50,536 nucleotides of DNA from Streptococcus pseudopneumoniae (lineage in GTDB: Bacteria > Bacillota > Bacilli > Lactobacillales > Streptococcaceae). The notes beneath the pieces are model-generated. The model did not search any database, had not been told where the DNA came from, and was given only the letters and a program-made list of their open reading frames with translations. The position numbers and the translations under genes were made by a program. The stretch is from contig NZ_JVKV01000033.1 in the NCBI RefSeq assembly GCF_001072375.1, forward strand, positions 1 through 50,536. Direction: 5' to 3'. The stretch's first letter is position 1, and every line of letters begins with the position of its first letter. Of this stretch, positions 1 through 8,530 are shown one piece after another.

Positions 1-1
1 A

Positions 2-154
2 ATACTCTTCGAAAATCTCTTCAAACCACGTCAGCGTCGCCTTATCGTAGGTATGGTTACTGACTTCGTCAGTTCTATCCACAACCTCAAAACACTGTTT
101 TGAGCAACCTACGGCTAGCTTCCTAGTTTGTTCTTTGATTTTCATTGAGTATAA
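2..154 (+). repeat. BOX element (boxA-boxB-boxC)
   Basis: This is an intergenic BOX repeat of the pneumococcus/mitis group. boxA runs from about 2 to 56, a single boxB from 57 to 104 and boxC from 105 to 154. The outer ends form the expected inverted pair ATACTC (2-7) and GAGTAT (147-152). The boxA core CGTCAGCGTCGCC is the site targeted by the classical BOX typing primer. One B module is present, and it carries its own small hairpin (TGACTTCGTCA). BOX elements are non-coding, stem-loop-forming repeats whose function is unsettled. Confidence 0.95.
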
Positions 155-155
155 G

Positions 156-178
156 AAAGAGGGGCAACCCTCTTTTTT
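156..178 (+). terminator. Rho-independent terminator
   Basis: A perfect 8-bp stem (AAAGAGGG / CCCTCTTT) with a GCAA loop is followed by a run of T. It lies immediately after the BOX element, so it presumably ends a gene to the left of the window. Confidence 0.85.
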
Positions 179-246
179 GTGTGTCTATAAGTAGGTCGTT
201 GTCTAATCAGATTAGATGAGTAGAAATCAAGGAAATAAAATAGATC

Positions 247-277
247 TTGAAAATATCATTTATTCCATAAATATGAT
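247..277 (+). promoter_or_regulatory. possible promoter of the EcsC-like operon
   Basis: TTGAAA (247-252) and TATGAT (272-277) are separated by 19 bp, which is longer than ideal. They are the best SigA-like pair in the AT-rich gap before the first gene. This is a weak assignment. Confidence 0.35.
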
Positions 278-315
278 AAGATAAAGCTTGATATGAATGA
301 AAAACGGAGATAGAG

Positions 316-1095
316 ATGGCTAAAGAAGATGTGGCGATGCAAGTGTTGCAACAGGTAGTAAAACTTCCTGTCGTCAAAGTGAACCGGTCAAAATTTTTAA
401 TGGATAAATTCTCTAAGGAAGTGGCTTCAAAGGATATTCCTAGATTATTGGAAGAAGGGCCGACAGCTTTATTACCTCAGGAAACCTTAGATCGAGTGGC
501 CAATGCCTGTATTAAAGACAGTGTTTTACTGGCAAGTGGGACATCTGTTTTAGCAGGTTTGCCTGGAGGTATTGCCATGGCAGTTACCATTCCGACAGAT
601 GTAGCCCAGTTTTACGCATTTTCATTAAAACTAGCCCAGGAGCTAGGCTATATTTACGGCTACGATGATCTCTGGGCTTCGCGAAATGAGCTGAGCGAAG
701 AAGCTAAAAATACCCTCTTGCTCTATCTGGGAGTGATGTTGGGAGTAAATGGTGCGGGCGCTCTACTTCGTTCTGGTGGTGTTTCAGTTGCTAAGCAAGT
801 GATGAAAATTGTAAACAGAAAGGCTTTGACAAAGACTCTTTGGTATCCAATTTTGGAAAAAGTTCTGAAAATCTTTGGAGTGAATCTGACCAAGGGAGGA
901 TTGGCTAAGGGGATGGGGAAAGTTATCCCTATCTTAGGTGGAGTCCTATCAGGTGGCTTAACCTTTGCGACCATGAAACCCATGGGAGAAAGATTGCAAA
1001 AAGAATTGTCCAAATTGATTAACTACGATGAAGCACAATATCAAAGAGATGTTGCCACTATCCAAAAAGAGGTTGAAATCATCGAAGGAGATTGA
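316..1095 (+). CDS. EcsC-family-like protein (259 aa)
   Basis: The biochemical function is unknown. The segment with LPGGIAMAVTIPTDVAQF (about residues 81-98) followed by KLAQELGYIYGY resembles the EcsC protein family, a poorly characterised group of Firmicutes proteins thought to be membrane-associated; this was recognised by eye only. Glycine-rich hydrophobic stretches at about 139-155 and 195-217 could touch the membrane, but there is no signal peptide. The ATG at 316 follows GGAG (306-309) at a 6-nt spacing. It is the first gene of a compact operon: the next start lies 1 nt after this stop, and the third gene overlaps the second. The module therefore probably works with the two small proteins. 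Confidence 0.6.
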   Translation: MAKEDVAMQVLQQVVKLPVVKVNRSKFLMDKFSKEVASKDIPRLLEEGPTALLPQETLDRVANACIKDSVLLASGTSVLAGLPGGIAMAVTIPTDVAQFYAFSLKLAQELGYIYGYDDLWASRNELSEEAKNTLLLYLGVMLGVNGAGALLRSGGVSVAKQVMKIVNRKALTKTLWYPILEKVLKIFGVNLTKGGLAKGMGKVIPILGGVLSGGLTFATMKPMGERLQKELSKLINYDEAQYQRDVATIQKEVEIIEGD

Positions 1096-1096
1096 C

Positions 1097-1279
1097 ATGG
1101 GGATCATAAAAGTATTGGCCAAAACTTATGGCAATTATCTTCTTACAACCCAAGCTTTAAAAGTTGCAGAAACCATAAAAAAAGATGAAAACACAGTCGT
1201 TAGTTTGGCGAAATTAGTTCTCGTAGATAAGCTTATGGATACAGCTACTTGGTTGATGAAGCCGGAGGATAAAGAATGA
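1097..1279 (+). CDS. hypothetical small protein (60 aa)
   Basis: I do not recognise this 60-residue protein. It starts at the ATG at 1097 behind GAAGGAG (1084-1090). A longer in-frame reading from 1028 would lie inside the upstream gene and lacks a good ribosome binding site, so I reject it. The protein begins MGIIKVLAKTYGNYLL and is predicted to be mostly amphipathic helix, with a charged C-terminus ending EDKE. The 1-nt gap to the EcsC-like gene and the ATGA overlap with the next reading frame indicate translational coupling of all three genes. Confidence 0.7.
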   Translation: MGIIKVLAKTYGNYLLTTQALKVAETIKKDENTVVSLAKLVLVDKLMDTATWLMKPEDKE

Positions 1280-1428
1280 AATCTTTTTGGAGATTCTTTA
1301 CTCTTCTTTTTATAACACCAATTGTTGGTCTGATAAAAATTCTCTGGTTCCTAATCTCTTTCGCCTTCCAATTGTTGTTTTATAAGATTCTTTTCAAGAT
1401 CATAGACTGGTTTTTCAAACTTCTCTGA
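1276..1428 (+). CDS. hydrophobic mini-protein (50 aa)
   Basis: This 50-codon reading frame starts at 1276 (ATG within an ATGA overlap with the previous stop) and ends with TGA at 1426-1428. GGAGG (1264-1268, inside the upstream gene) is its ribosome binding site at a 7-nt spacing. The product begins MKSFWRFFTLLF, is extremely rich in Phe, Leu, Ile and Trp, and carries only a few lysines. It looks like one or two membrane helices, in the style of small membrane proteins or membrane-active peptides. Position, coupling and ribosome binding site support it as real. Its role is unknown; it may act with the EcsC-like protein. Confidence 0.65.
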   Translation: MKSFWRFFTLLFITPIVGLIKILWFLISFAFQLLFYKILFKIIDWFFKLL

Positions 1429-1506
1429 TGATCATGGTAAGGATAAGACTTTGAGGTTTTACTAGTAAGAGTCTATATAATTAGAAATAATGAAGTAATA
1501 CGAAAT

Positions 1507-1537
1507 AAACTAGCAAGTCTTCTATTGCTAGTTTTTT
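1507..1537 (+). terminator. Rho-independent terminator of the EcsC-like operon
   Basis: A 10-bp perfect stem AAACTAGCAA (1507-1516) / TTGCTAGTTT (1525-1534) is followed by T residues. Confidence 0.9.
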
Positions 1538-1551
1538 AATCTTTGCCCTTG

Positions 1552-1560
1552 TGGTATAAT
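1552..1560 (+). promoter_or_regulatory. extended -10 promoter for the DUF1858/DUF438 pair
   Basis: TGGTATAAT combines a TGN extension with a consensus -10 hexamer at 1555-1560. No convincing -35 hexamer is present, as is usual for extended -10 promoters. The predicted start point is about 30 nt before the first gene. Confidence 0.7.
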
Positions 1561-1600
1561 AAAAAAGAAAAAACTGTTAGAGAATATGATGGAGGTTATG

Positions 1601-1834
1601 ATGGACAATATCATTGATGTATCTATTCCTGTTGCGGAAGTGGTGGACAAACATCCAGAAGTTTTAGATATCCTAGTAGAACTTGGTTTTAAACCTCTTG
1701 CAAATCCCTTGATGCGAAATACAGTCGGACGAAAAGTATCGCTCAAACAGGGGTCTAAGCTGGAGGGAACTCCTATGGATAAGATTGTACGCACACTGGA
1801 AGCAAATGGTTACGAAGTGATTGGATTAGACTAA
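1601..1834 (+). CDS. DUF1858 domain protein (77 aa)
   Basis: This small single-domain protein begins MDNIIDVSIPVAEVVDKHPE and contains the pattern VLDILVELGFKPLANPLM, typical of DUF1858. That domain is distantly related to the N-terminal domain of RIC/ScdA iron-sulfur repair proteins. The cysteines used in those relatives are absent here. ATG 1601 was chosen because GGAGG (1591-1595) lies 5 nt upstream; in-frame ATGs at 1586 and 1598 are badly placed. Its stop overlaps the start of the next gene (TAATG), so the two proteins are translationally coupled and probably act together in a sensing or repair role. Confidence 0.8.
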   Translation: MDNIIDVSIPVAEVVDKHPEVLDILVELGFKPLANPLMRNTVGRKVSLKQGSKLEGTPMDKIVRTLEANGYEVIGLD

Positions 1835-3168
1835 TGGCAGATGAACGAATTCATGTCCTACGGGATATTTTATTAGAATTGCATAATGGAGCCTCACCTG
1901 AATCCGTTCAGGAGCGCTTTGATGCGACCTTTACAGGTGTATCAGCTATCGAGATTTCTCTCATGGAGCATGAGTTGATGAACTCTGACTCAGGTGTGAC
2001 ATTTGAAGACGTCATGGAGCTCTGTGATGTCCATGCCAATCTCTTTAAAAATGCTGTTAAGGGTATCGAAGTTGAAGATACCGAGCATCCAGGTCATCCC
2101 GTGCGTGTCTTTAAGGATGAAAATCTAGCCCTTCGTGCTGCCTTGATTCGTGTTCGTAGATTATTAGATACATATGAGTCTATGGAAGACGAGGAAATGC
2201 TGGCGGAAATGCGTAAGGGTTTGGTTCGTCAGATGGGGCTTGTAGGCCAGTTTGACCGTCACTACCAGCGTAAGGAAGAACTCTTCTTTCCTATTATGGA
2301 GCGTTATGGACATGATTCACCACCAAAAGTCATGTGGGGAGTCGATGACCAGATCAGGGAACTTTTTCAGAAAGCCCTGGCGACAGCCAAGTCCCTACCA
2401 GAAGTGTCCATTAGCACTGTAAAGGAAGCTTTTGAAGCTTTTGCGACAGAGTTTGAAAGTATGATTTTCAAGGAAGAATCCATCCTCCTCATGATTCTAC
2501 TCGAATCCTTTACCCAGGATGACTGGATTCAGATTGCCGAGGAAAGTGATGCTTATGGTTATGCTATCATCCGACCTTCTGAAAAATGGGTGCCAGAACG
2601 TAAAAGCTTTGTTGAGGAAAAGAGTGCAGAAGAGCCCGTGCAACTAGACGCAGCAGAAGGCCAAGTTCAGAAGGTTATCGATACGCCAGAAGGTCAGTTT
2701 ACCATCACCTTCACACCTAAGGAAAAGGAAGCAGTGCTGGACCGCCATAGCCAACAGGCTTTCGGTAATGGCTATCTCTCAGTCGAGCAGGCTAATCTTA
2801 TTCTCAACCATCTGCCAATGGAAATTACCTTTGTTAATAAGGATGATATTTTCCAGTATTACAATGACAATACGCCAGCAGATGAGATGATTTTCAAGCG
2901 GACACCTTCTCAAGTAGGGCGAAATGTTGAGCTTTGTCACCCGCCCAAGTACCTTGATAAGGTAAAGACCATTATGAAAGGTCTTCGTGACGGGGTCAAG
3001 GACAAGTATGAGATGTGGTTCAAGTCCGAGTCACGAGGTAAGTTTGTCCATATCACCTATGCTGCAGTACACGATAAAAATGGAGAATTTCAAGGTGTAT
3101 TGGAGTATGTTCAGGATATCCAGCCTTACCGTGAGATTGATACAGACTATTTCCGTGGATTAGAATAA
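1834..3168 (+). CDS. DUF438 / hemerythrin-like / PAS domain protein (444 aa)
   Basis: This is a multidomain cytoplasmic protein. Residues about 1-75 fit DUF438. Residues about 80-235 look like a hemerythrin-type four-helix bundle, with candidate metal ligands in the HPGHPVR, FDRHYQRKEELFFP and FKEESILLM segments. Residues about 300-440 look like a PAS_10 domain that starts near the LPMEITFVNKDD stretch. The family is uncharacterised; a hemerythrin plus PAS arrangement suggests sensing of oxygen, nitric oxide or redox state through a diiron or heme-type cofactor, which is inference. It is coupled to the DUF1858 gene by a TAATG overlap, and a DUF1912 gene follows 9 nt later. Confidence 0.85.
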   Translation: MADERIHVLRDILLELHNGASPESVQERFDATFTGVSAIEISLMEHELMNSDSGVTFEDVMELCDVHANLFKNAVKGIEVEDTEHPGHPVRVFKDENLALRAALIRVRRLLDTYESMEDEEMLAEMRKGLVRQMGLVGQFDRHYQRKEELFFPIMERYGHDSPPKVMWGVDDQIRELFQKALATAKSLPEVSISTVKEAFEAFATEFESMIFKEESILLMILLESFTQDDWIQIAEESDAYGYAIIRPSEKWVPERKSFVEEKSAEEPVQLDAAEGQVQKVIDTPEGQFTITFTPKEKEAVLDRHSQQAFGNGYLSVEQANLILNHLPMEITFVNKDDIFQYYNDNTPADEMIFKRTPSQVGRNVELCHPPKYLDKVKTIMKGLRDGVKDKYEMWFKSESRGKFVHITYAAVHDKNGEFQGVLEYVQDIQPYREIDTDYFRGLE

Positions 3169-3177
3169 GGAGAAAAA

Positions 3178-3432
3178 ATGAGTTACGAACAAGAATTTAT
3201 GAAAGAATTTGAAGCTTGGGTTAATACCCAAATCATGATTAATGATATGGCGCTCAAGGAAAGCCAAAAGGTCTATGAAGAAGATCAAGATGAGCGTGCT
3301 AAAGATGCCATGATTCGCTATGAAAGCCGCTTGGATGCTTACCAGTTCTTGCTAGGCAAATTTGAAAACTTCAAGGCAGGCAAGGGTTTCCATGAATTGC
3401 CAGAGGATTTGTTTGGTGAGAGACATTATTAA
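3178..3432 (+). CDS. DUF1912 family protein (84 aa)
   Basis: This small acidic, helix-rich cytoplasmic protein begins MSYEQEFMKEFEAWV and ends PEDLFGERHY. It matches my memory of the streptococcal DUF1912 family, whose function is unknown. It starts at ATG 3178 behind AAGGAG (3167-3172) and lies 9 nt after the DUF438 gene, so it is probably the last gene of that transcript. A strong hairpin terminator follows at once. Confidence 0.75.
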   Translation: MSYEQEFMKEFEAWVNTQIMINDMALKESQKVYEEDQDERAKDAMIRYESRLDAYQFLLGKFENFKAGKGFHELPEDLFGERHY

Positions 3433-3441
3433 GAGCTATAA

Positions 3442-3471
3442 AAAAAGTGTGGTCTATAAACCGCACTTTTT
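3442..3471. terminator. bidirectional terminator between converging genes
   Basis: Stem AAAAAGTGTGGT (3442-3453) pairs with ACCGCACTTTTT (3460-3471). It serves the DUF1912 gene on the plus strand and the convergent minus-strand gene, whose TAA stop (3470-3472) sits inside the hairpin arm. Confidence 0.85.
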
Positions 3472-3775
3472 ACATATGATGGGTATGTTTGGTAATCCAT
3501 TGTTCTGTTTTTATTTTTAACCAAAATGAATAGATTCCAAGAGTGATAATCGTCAGTAAGAACCATTTGATCCAATTTCCAAATAACTGGGCGCCAGTTC
3601 CATCAAAGTATAAACGCTGACCATCGATGACAGTATGTCTGATTTTCCAATCTTGCATAAAACAAACGGCCCAAGGTGTGGCAATTCCTAGAGTTAAGGC
3701 GATGATGAAAAAAGCGACAATTGAGTGCCCAATAAAGCTGAGTAATCCACCGTCAAAATAACTTTCTTTGTTCAT
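3470..3775 (-). CDS. small DUF898-like membrane protein (101 aa)
   Basis: This is an integral membrane protein with two predicted helices, one around GHSIVAFFIIALTLGIATP and one around WIKWFLLTIITLGIYSFW. The motif FDGTGAQLFG and the second helix resemble a truncated DUF898/YjgN unit. The start was set at the ATG at 3775 because AGGAG lies 7 nt upstream on that strand; the reading frame runs open for 36 further codons, but those lack a ribosome binding site. It is transcribed alone, convergent to the DUF1912 gene and divergent from the DUF4651 gene. The function is unknown. Confidence 0.75.
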   Translation of the reverse strand: MNKESYFDGGLLSFIGHSIVAFFIIALTLGIATPWAVCFMQDWKIRHTVIDGQRLYFDGTGAQLFGNWIKWFLLTIITLGIYSFWLKIKTEQWITKHTHHM

Positions 3776-3903
3776 ATAGAGTCTCCTTAGAATTTTATAG
3801 ATAAGTAAATCATTACTTTGAGGTGTTGTACCATAGGAGGAGATAGGAGTCAATATTTCTTGAAATGAGGAACTATAGTTCAAACGAAAATAGCATTCAC
3901 GAT

Positions 3904-3932
3904 TTGTCCTACTTATCTTTTTGTGTTACAAT
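3904..3932 (+). promoter_or_regulatory. promoter giving an apparently leaderless mRNA
   Basis: TTGTCC (3904-3909), a 17-bp spacer, and TGT plus TACAAT (3927-3932) form a good extended SigA promoter. A start point 7 nt after the -10 falls on the ATG at 3939. Confidence 0.75.
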
Positions 3933-3938
3933 GTTAGC

Positions 3939-4229
3939 ATGAAAACGAAAAATATCATTAAAACAGGTTTGGCATTAGTAGGCCTCGGAGCACTTGCTTT
4001 TGGAGCTAAGAAAGTAGCCGATGATCACAAACTCATGAAAACGCAGGAAGAGTTGACCGCTATTGTGCGTGACTCCTTTTCAGAGATGGGTGAGATAGCG
4101 ACTCTCTATGTCCAAGTGTATGAAAGTAGCCTAGAACGTCTCGTTGGTGGTGTCATTTTTGAGGATGGTCGTCACTATACCTTTGTCTATGAAGATGAAG
4201 ATCTTATCTATGAGGAGGAAGTCTTATGA
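3939..4229 (+). CDS. DUF4651 domain protein (96 aa)
   Basis: This is a small protein with one N-terminal hydrophobic helix (TGLALVGLGALAFGAKK, about residues 9-25) and an acidic C-terminal region rich in Glu, Asp and Tyr. It is probably anchored by its N-terminus. It fits the streptococcal DUF4651 family, whose function is unknown. ATG 3939 is chosen over an upstream in-frame ATG (3921) because the promoter -10 box lies at 3927-3932. There is no Shine-Dalgarno sequence, and translation would start on a leaderless transcript. The 3' end overlaps the thioredoxin gene (ATGA), indicating coupling. Confidence 0.8.
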   Translation: MKTKNIIKTGLALVGLGALAFGAKKVADDHKLMKTQEELTAIVRDSFSEMGEIATLYVQVYESSLERLVGGVIFEDGRHYTFVYEDEDLIYEEEVL

Positions 4230-4543
4230 TAATTCCTCATAGTTTGGAAGAACTAGCTAATCTAGTTGAACAGGATGGCAAGAAGGTCTTCCTTTTTGTT
4301 GCGGATTGGTGTGGCGATTGTCGTTATATCTACCCTGCATTGCCAGAGATTGAAGAGTCAAATCCAGAGTTTACCTTTATACGAGTAGACCGTGATGAGT
4401 ACATGGACTTAGCCAAACTTTGGGATGTCTACGGGATTCCAAGTCTTGTTGTCTTAGATAAGGACAAGGAGATTGGACGCTTTGTCAATCGTGACCGTAA
4501 AACCAAGGCACAAATTAACGACTTTTTAGCAGGATTAAAATAG
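4226..4543 (+). CDS. thioredoxin-family protein, WCGDC active site (105 aa)
   Basis: This is a single-domain thioredoxin-fold protein without a signal peptide, so it is cytoplasmic. The active site WCGDC lies at residues 28-32, and the conserved cis-proline is in YGIPSLVV near residue 74. The residues between the cysteines (Gly-Asp) differ from the Gly-Pro of classical thioredoxin, so it may be a specialised disulfide reductase rather than the main thioredoxin. It is coupled to DUF4651 by a 4-nt overlap and followed 13 nt later by the YtpR gene. Confidence 0.9.
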   Translation: MIIPHSLEELANLVEQDGKKVFLFVADWCGDCRYIYPALPEIEESNPEFTFIRVDRDEYMDLAKLWDVYGIPSLVVLDKDKEIGRFVNRDRKTKAQINDFLAGLK

Positions 4544-4556
4544 GAGAAAAGAAAGA

Positions 4557-5183
4557 ATGATTTTTACATATAACAAAGAACATGTCGGTGATGTCCTTAT
4601 GGTCATCGTGAAAAACAGTGGCGATGCTAAACTAGATGTTGAACGTAAAGGCAATGTGGCGCGTGTTTTCCTAAAGGAAACAGGTGAAACTGTTGCTTGG
4701 AACATTTTTGAAGTTTCTAGCATGTTTGAAATCGCTGAGCGCGGGCAAGTCTTTTTAACTGACGACCAAGTAGTTCGTTTGAACCAAGAATTGCAAGCTC
4801 AAGATTTTACCGAAGAGATTATCAATGACAAGGAACCGAAATTTGTGGTTGGTGAGATTGTAGAAATGGTTGCACATCCAGATAGTGATCACTTGAACAT
4901 CTGTCAAGTTGCTGTTGGAAATGATAAGACAGTGCAAATCGTGGCAGGTGCTCCAAATGCGCGTCTTGGTTTGAAAACCATTGTAGCTCTTCCGGGAGCT
5001 ATGATGCCAAAAGGGAATCTCATTTTCCCAGGGGAACTTCGTGGGGAAAAGAGTTTTGGGATGATGTGCAGTCCTCGTGAACTTGCCTTACCAAACGCTC
5101 CACAAAAGCGTGGTGTTATTGAATTGTCAGAAGACCAAGTTGTTGGAACACCATTTGACCCAGCCAAACATTGGACAGCTTAA
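4557..5183 (+). CDS. ytpR: YtpR family tRNA-binding protein (208 aa)
   Basis: The N-terminal half (about 1-90) is a DUF4479-type domain. The C-terminal half (about 95-205) is an OB-fold tRNA-binding domain of the CsaA/EMAP type, seen in the stretches FVVGEIVEMVAHPDSDHLNI and IVAGAPNARLG and in GEKSFGMMCSPREL. This architecture matches YtpR, a relative of the N-terminal domain of the PheRS beta subunit. The precise role in tRNA biology is unknown. The gene follows the thioredoxin gene by 13 nt, with AGGAGA as its ribosome binding site, and precedes the SDR gene in the same direction. Confidence 0.9.
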   Translation: MIFTYNKEHVGDVLMVIVKNSGDAKLDVERKGNVARVFLKETGETVAWNIFEVSSMFEIAERGQVFLTDDQVVRLNQELQAQDFTEEIINDKEPKFVVGEIVEMVAHPDSDHLNICQVAVGNDKTVQIVAGAPNARLGLKTIVALPGAMMPKGNLIFPGELRGEKSFGMMCSPRELALPNAPQKRGVIELSEDQVVGTPFDPAKHWTA

Positions 5184-5212
5184 ATTTGTTCAGTTAGATA
5201 GGAGAAAGTAAG

Positions 5213-5974
5213 ATGGCAAAAAATGTTGTGATCACAGGTGCAACATCAGGTATTGGGGAAGCAATCGCGCGTGCCTATCTAGAAAAAGGTGAGAATATCG
5301 TTCTCACAGGGCGTCGAACAGAAAGACTTGAAGCTCTCAAAACTGAGTTCGCAGAAGCCTTTCCAAATCAAAAAGTTTGGACCTTTCCCCTTGATGTGAC
5401 CGATATGACAATGGTTAAAACTGTTTGTTCAGAAATTCTTGAAGCAGTAGGTTCGATTGATATTTTAGTTAATAATGCTGGGCTGGCTCTTGGCTTAGCT
5501 CCCTATCAGGACTATGAAGAGTTGGATATGCTGACCATGCTGGATACCAATGTCAAGGGCCTGATGGCTGTTACTCGCTGTCTCTTGCCTTCTATGGTAG
5601 CAGCCAATCAAGGCCATATCATTAATATGGGTTCAACCGCAGGTATTTACGCTTACGCTGGTGCAGCAGTCTATTCAGCAACCAAGGCTGCAGTCAAAAC
5701 ATTTTCAGATGGATTACGGATTGATACCATCGCAACGGATATCAAGGTGACGACTATTCAGCCAGGTATTGTAGAGACTGACTTTTCAAAAGTCCGTTTC
5801 CATGGAGATGAGGCACGGGCTGCAACGGTCTATCAGGGACTTGAAGCCTTGCAGGCGCAAGATATTGCAGATACTGTAGTTTATGTGACCAGCCAACCTC
5901 GTCGTGTGCAAATCACAGATATGACCATCATGGCCAATCAACAAGCCACTGGATTTATGATTCACAGAGATTAA
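5213..5974 (+). CDS. SDR-family oxidoreductase (253 aa)
   Basis: This is a classical short-chain dehydrogenase with a Rossmann fold. The cofactor motif TGATSGIG is at residues 8-15, NNAG at 87-90, and the catalytic Ser141, Tyr154 and Lys158 lie in GSTAGIYAYAGAAVYSATK. Arg34-Arg35 after the second strand favour NADP(H). The closest functional type by sequence feel is the YdfG group (NADP-dependent 3-hydroxy acid / serine dehydrogenases), but the substrate cannot be fixed from sequence. It starts at ATG 5213 behind AGGAGA and ends before a strong terminator. Confidence 0.88.
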   Translation: MAKNVVITGATSGIGEAIARAYLEKGENIVLTGRRTERLEALKTEFAEAFPNQKVWTFPLDVTDMTMVKTVCSEILEAVGSIDILVNNAGLALGLAPYQDYEELDMLTMLDTNVKGLMAVTRCLLPSMVAANQGHIINMGSTAGIYAYAGAAVYSATKAAVKTFSDGLRIDTIATDIKVTTIQPGIVETDFSKVRFHGDEARAATVYQGLEALQAQDIADTVVYVTSQPRRVQITDMTIMANQQATGFMIHRD

Positions 5975-5982
5975 TATTATTT

Positions 5983-6012
5983 AAAAAAGTTACAAATTTT
6001 GTAACTTTTTTT
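5983..6012 (+). terminator. Rho-independent terminator
   Basis: A 13-bp perfect stem AAAAAAGTTACAA (5983-5995) pairs with TTGTAACTTTTTT (5999-6011) around a 3-nt loop. It ends the DUF4651-SDR operon. Its T-tract is also the T-rich stretch upstream of the com box of ssbB. Confidence 0.9.
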
Positions 6013-6019
6013 GATTTCC

Positions 6020-6027
6020 TTCGAATA
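6020..6027 (+). promoter_or_regulatory. com box (ComX/SigX promoter) of ssbB
   Basis: TTCGAATA matches the late-competence com-box (cin-box) consensus TACGAATA at 7 of 8 positions. It is preceded by a T-rich stretch (6006-6013) and lies about 21 nt before the ssbB start. No good SigA promoter is visible here. This is the expected arrangement for the competence-specific SSB gene of streptococci. Confidence 0.8.
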
Positions 6028-6048
6028 GATAAGTAGGAGGATGAAAAA

Positions 6049-6444
6049 ATGTTTAATAAAATTATTCTTATTGGAAGAATCGTGGCAACACCAGAATTGC
6101 ACAAAACCAACAATGACAAGTCCGTTGCACGAGCAACTATCGCAGTGAACCGTCGTTACAAAGACCAAAACGGGGAACGTGAAGCAGACTTCATCAATAT
6201 TGTGGTCTGGGGCAAATTGGCTGAAACCTTGGCAAGTTATGGTAGCAAAGGCAGTCTCATTTCTGTGGATGGGGAACTTCGTACCCGTAAGTTTGAGAAG
6301 AATGGCCAGACCAACTATGTAACAGAAGTTCTCTGTACAGGTTTCCAACTCTTAGAAAGTCGCGCCCAACGTGCTATGCGTGAAAATAATGCAGGACAAG
6401 ACTTGGCAGATTTGGTCTTGGAAGAAGAGGAACTTCCGTTTTAA
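6049..6444 (+). CDS. ssbB: competence-induced single-stranded DNA-binding protein SsbB (131 aa)
   Basis: The OB-fold SSB domain fills residues 1-105, starting MFNKIILIGRIV and including ADFINIVVWGK. The linker is very short, and the acidic tip is EEEELPF, the docking peptide for SSB partner proteins. At 131 residues it is much shorter than the housekeeping streptococcal SsbA (about 155-160). In S. pneumoniae, SsbB is strongly induced during competence and protects incoming single-stranded DNA. The com box upstream supports the same role here. The ribosome binding site is TAGGAGG (6034-6040). A hairpin terminator separates it from groES. Confidence 0.93.
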   Translation: MFNKIILIGRIVATPELHKTNNDKSVARATIAVNRRYKDQNGEREADFINIVVWGKLAETLASYGSKGSLISVDGELRTRKFEKNGQTNYVTEVLCTGFQLLESRAQRAMRENNAGQDLADLVLEEEELPF

Positions 6445-6450
6445 AATGAC

Positions 6451-6482
6451 AAGAGTTTGAGAATTTTCTCCAACTCTTTTTG
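6451..6482 (+). terminator. Rho-independent terminator of ssbB
   Basis: Stem AAGAGTT..GAGAA pairs with TTCTC.AACTCTT (one mismatch), and a T-tract follows. Confidence 0.8.
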
Positions 6483-6504
6483 TGTTATAAATCAGACTTT
6501 TTTC

Positions 6505-6532
6505 TTGACTATTTTTGACCAAGTGATACAAT
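6505..6532 (+). promoter_or_regulatory. groESL promoter
   Basis: TTGACT (6505-6510), a 16-bp spacer, and TGA plus TACAAT (6527-6532) form a strong extended SigA promoter. The CIRCE operator begins 12 nt downstream of the -10 box. Confidence 0.85.
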
Positions 6533-6543
6533 AGAACTATGGT

Positions 6544-6570
6544 TTAGCACTCGTTTGTAAAGAGTGCTAA
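6544..6570 (+). promoter_or_regulatory. CIRCE operator (HrcA binding site)
   Basis: TTAGCACTC, a 9-nt spacer, then GAGTGCTAA: a perfect match to the CIRCE inverted repeat bound by HrcA. It covers the predicted transcription start of groESL, so HrcA should repress by blocking initiation. Confidence 0.98.
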
Positions 6571-6599
6571 CAATATGATTATCTTATGGAGGAAAACAG

Positions 6600-6884
6600 A
6601 TGTTGAAACCATTAGGGGACCGTGTGGTCTTGAAAATTGAAGAGAAAGAACAAACAGTCGGAGGCTTTGTCCTCGCAAAATCAGCCCAAGAAGAAACGAA
6701 AACAGCTACAGTAGTGGCTACTGGACAAGGTGTTCGCACCTTGAACGGTGATTTGGTTGCCCCAAGTGTAAAAGTTGGAGATCAGGTTTTGATTGAAGCT
6801 CATGCAGGTATCGAGGTCAAAGATGGTGACGAAAAATATGTCATCGTTGGTGAAGCTAACATCTTAGCAATCGTGGAAGAATAA
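6600..6884 (+). CDS. groES: co-chaperonin GroES (94 aa)
   Basis: GroES forms the heptameric lid of the GroEL chamber in the cytoplasm. The protein starts [12 protein letters not shown], includes the mobile-loop region around KTVGG-like [14 protein letters not shown] (residues about 17-30) and ends with the usual NILAIVEE. The length is normal for the family. The ribosome binding site GGAGG is followed by ATG 6600. groEL begins 15 nt after its stop, so the two are cotranscribed from the CIRCE-controlled promoter and induced by heat or misfolded protein when HrcA loses activity. Confidence 0.97.
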   Translation: MLKPLGDRVVLKIEEKEQTVGGFVLAKSAQEETKTATVVATGQGVRTLNGDLVAPSVKVGDQVLIEAHAGIEVKDGDEKYVIVGEANILAIVEE

Positions 6885-6887
6885 TAG

Positions 6888-8519
<1,632 letters not shown>

Positions 8520-8530
8520 GAAATAAATAA

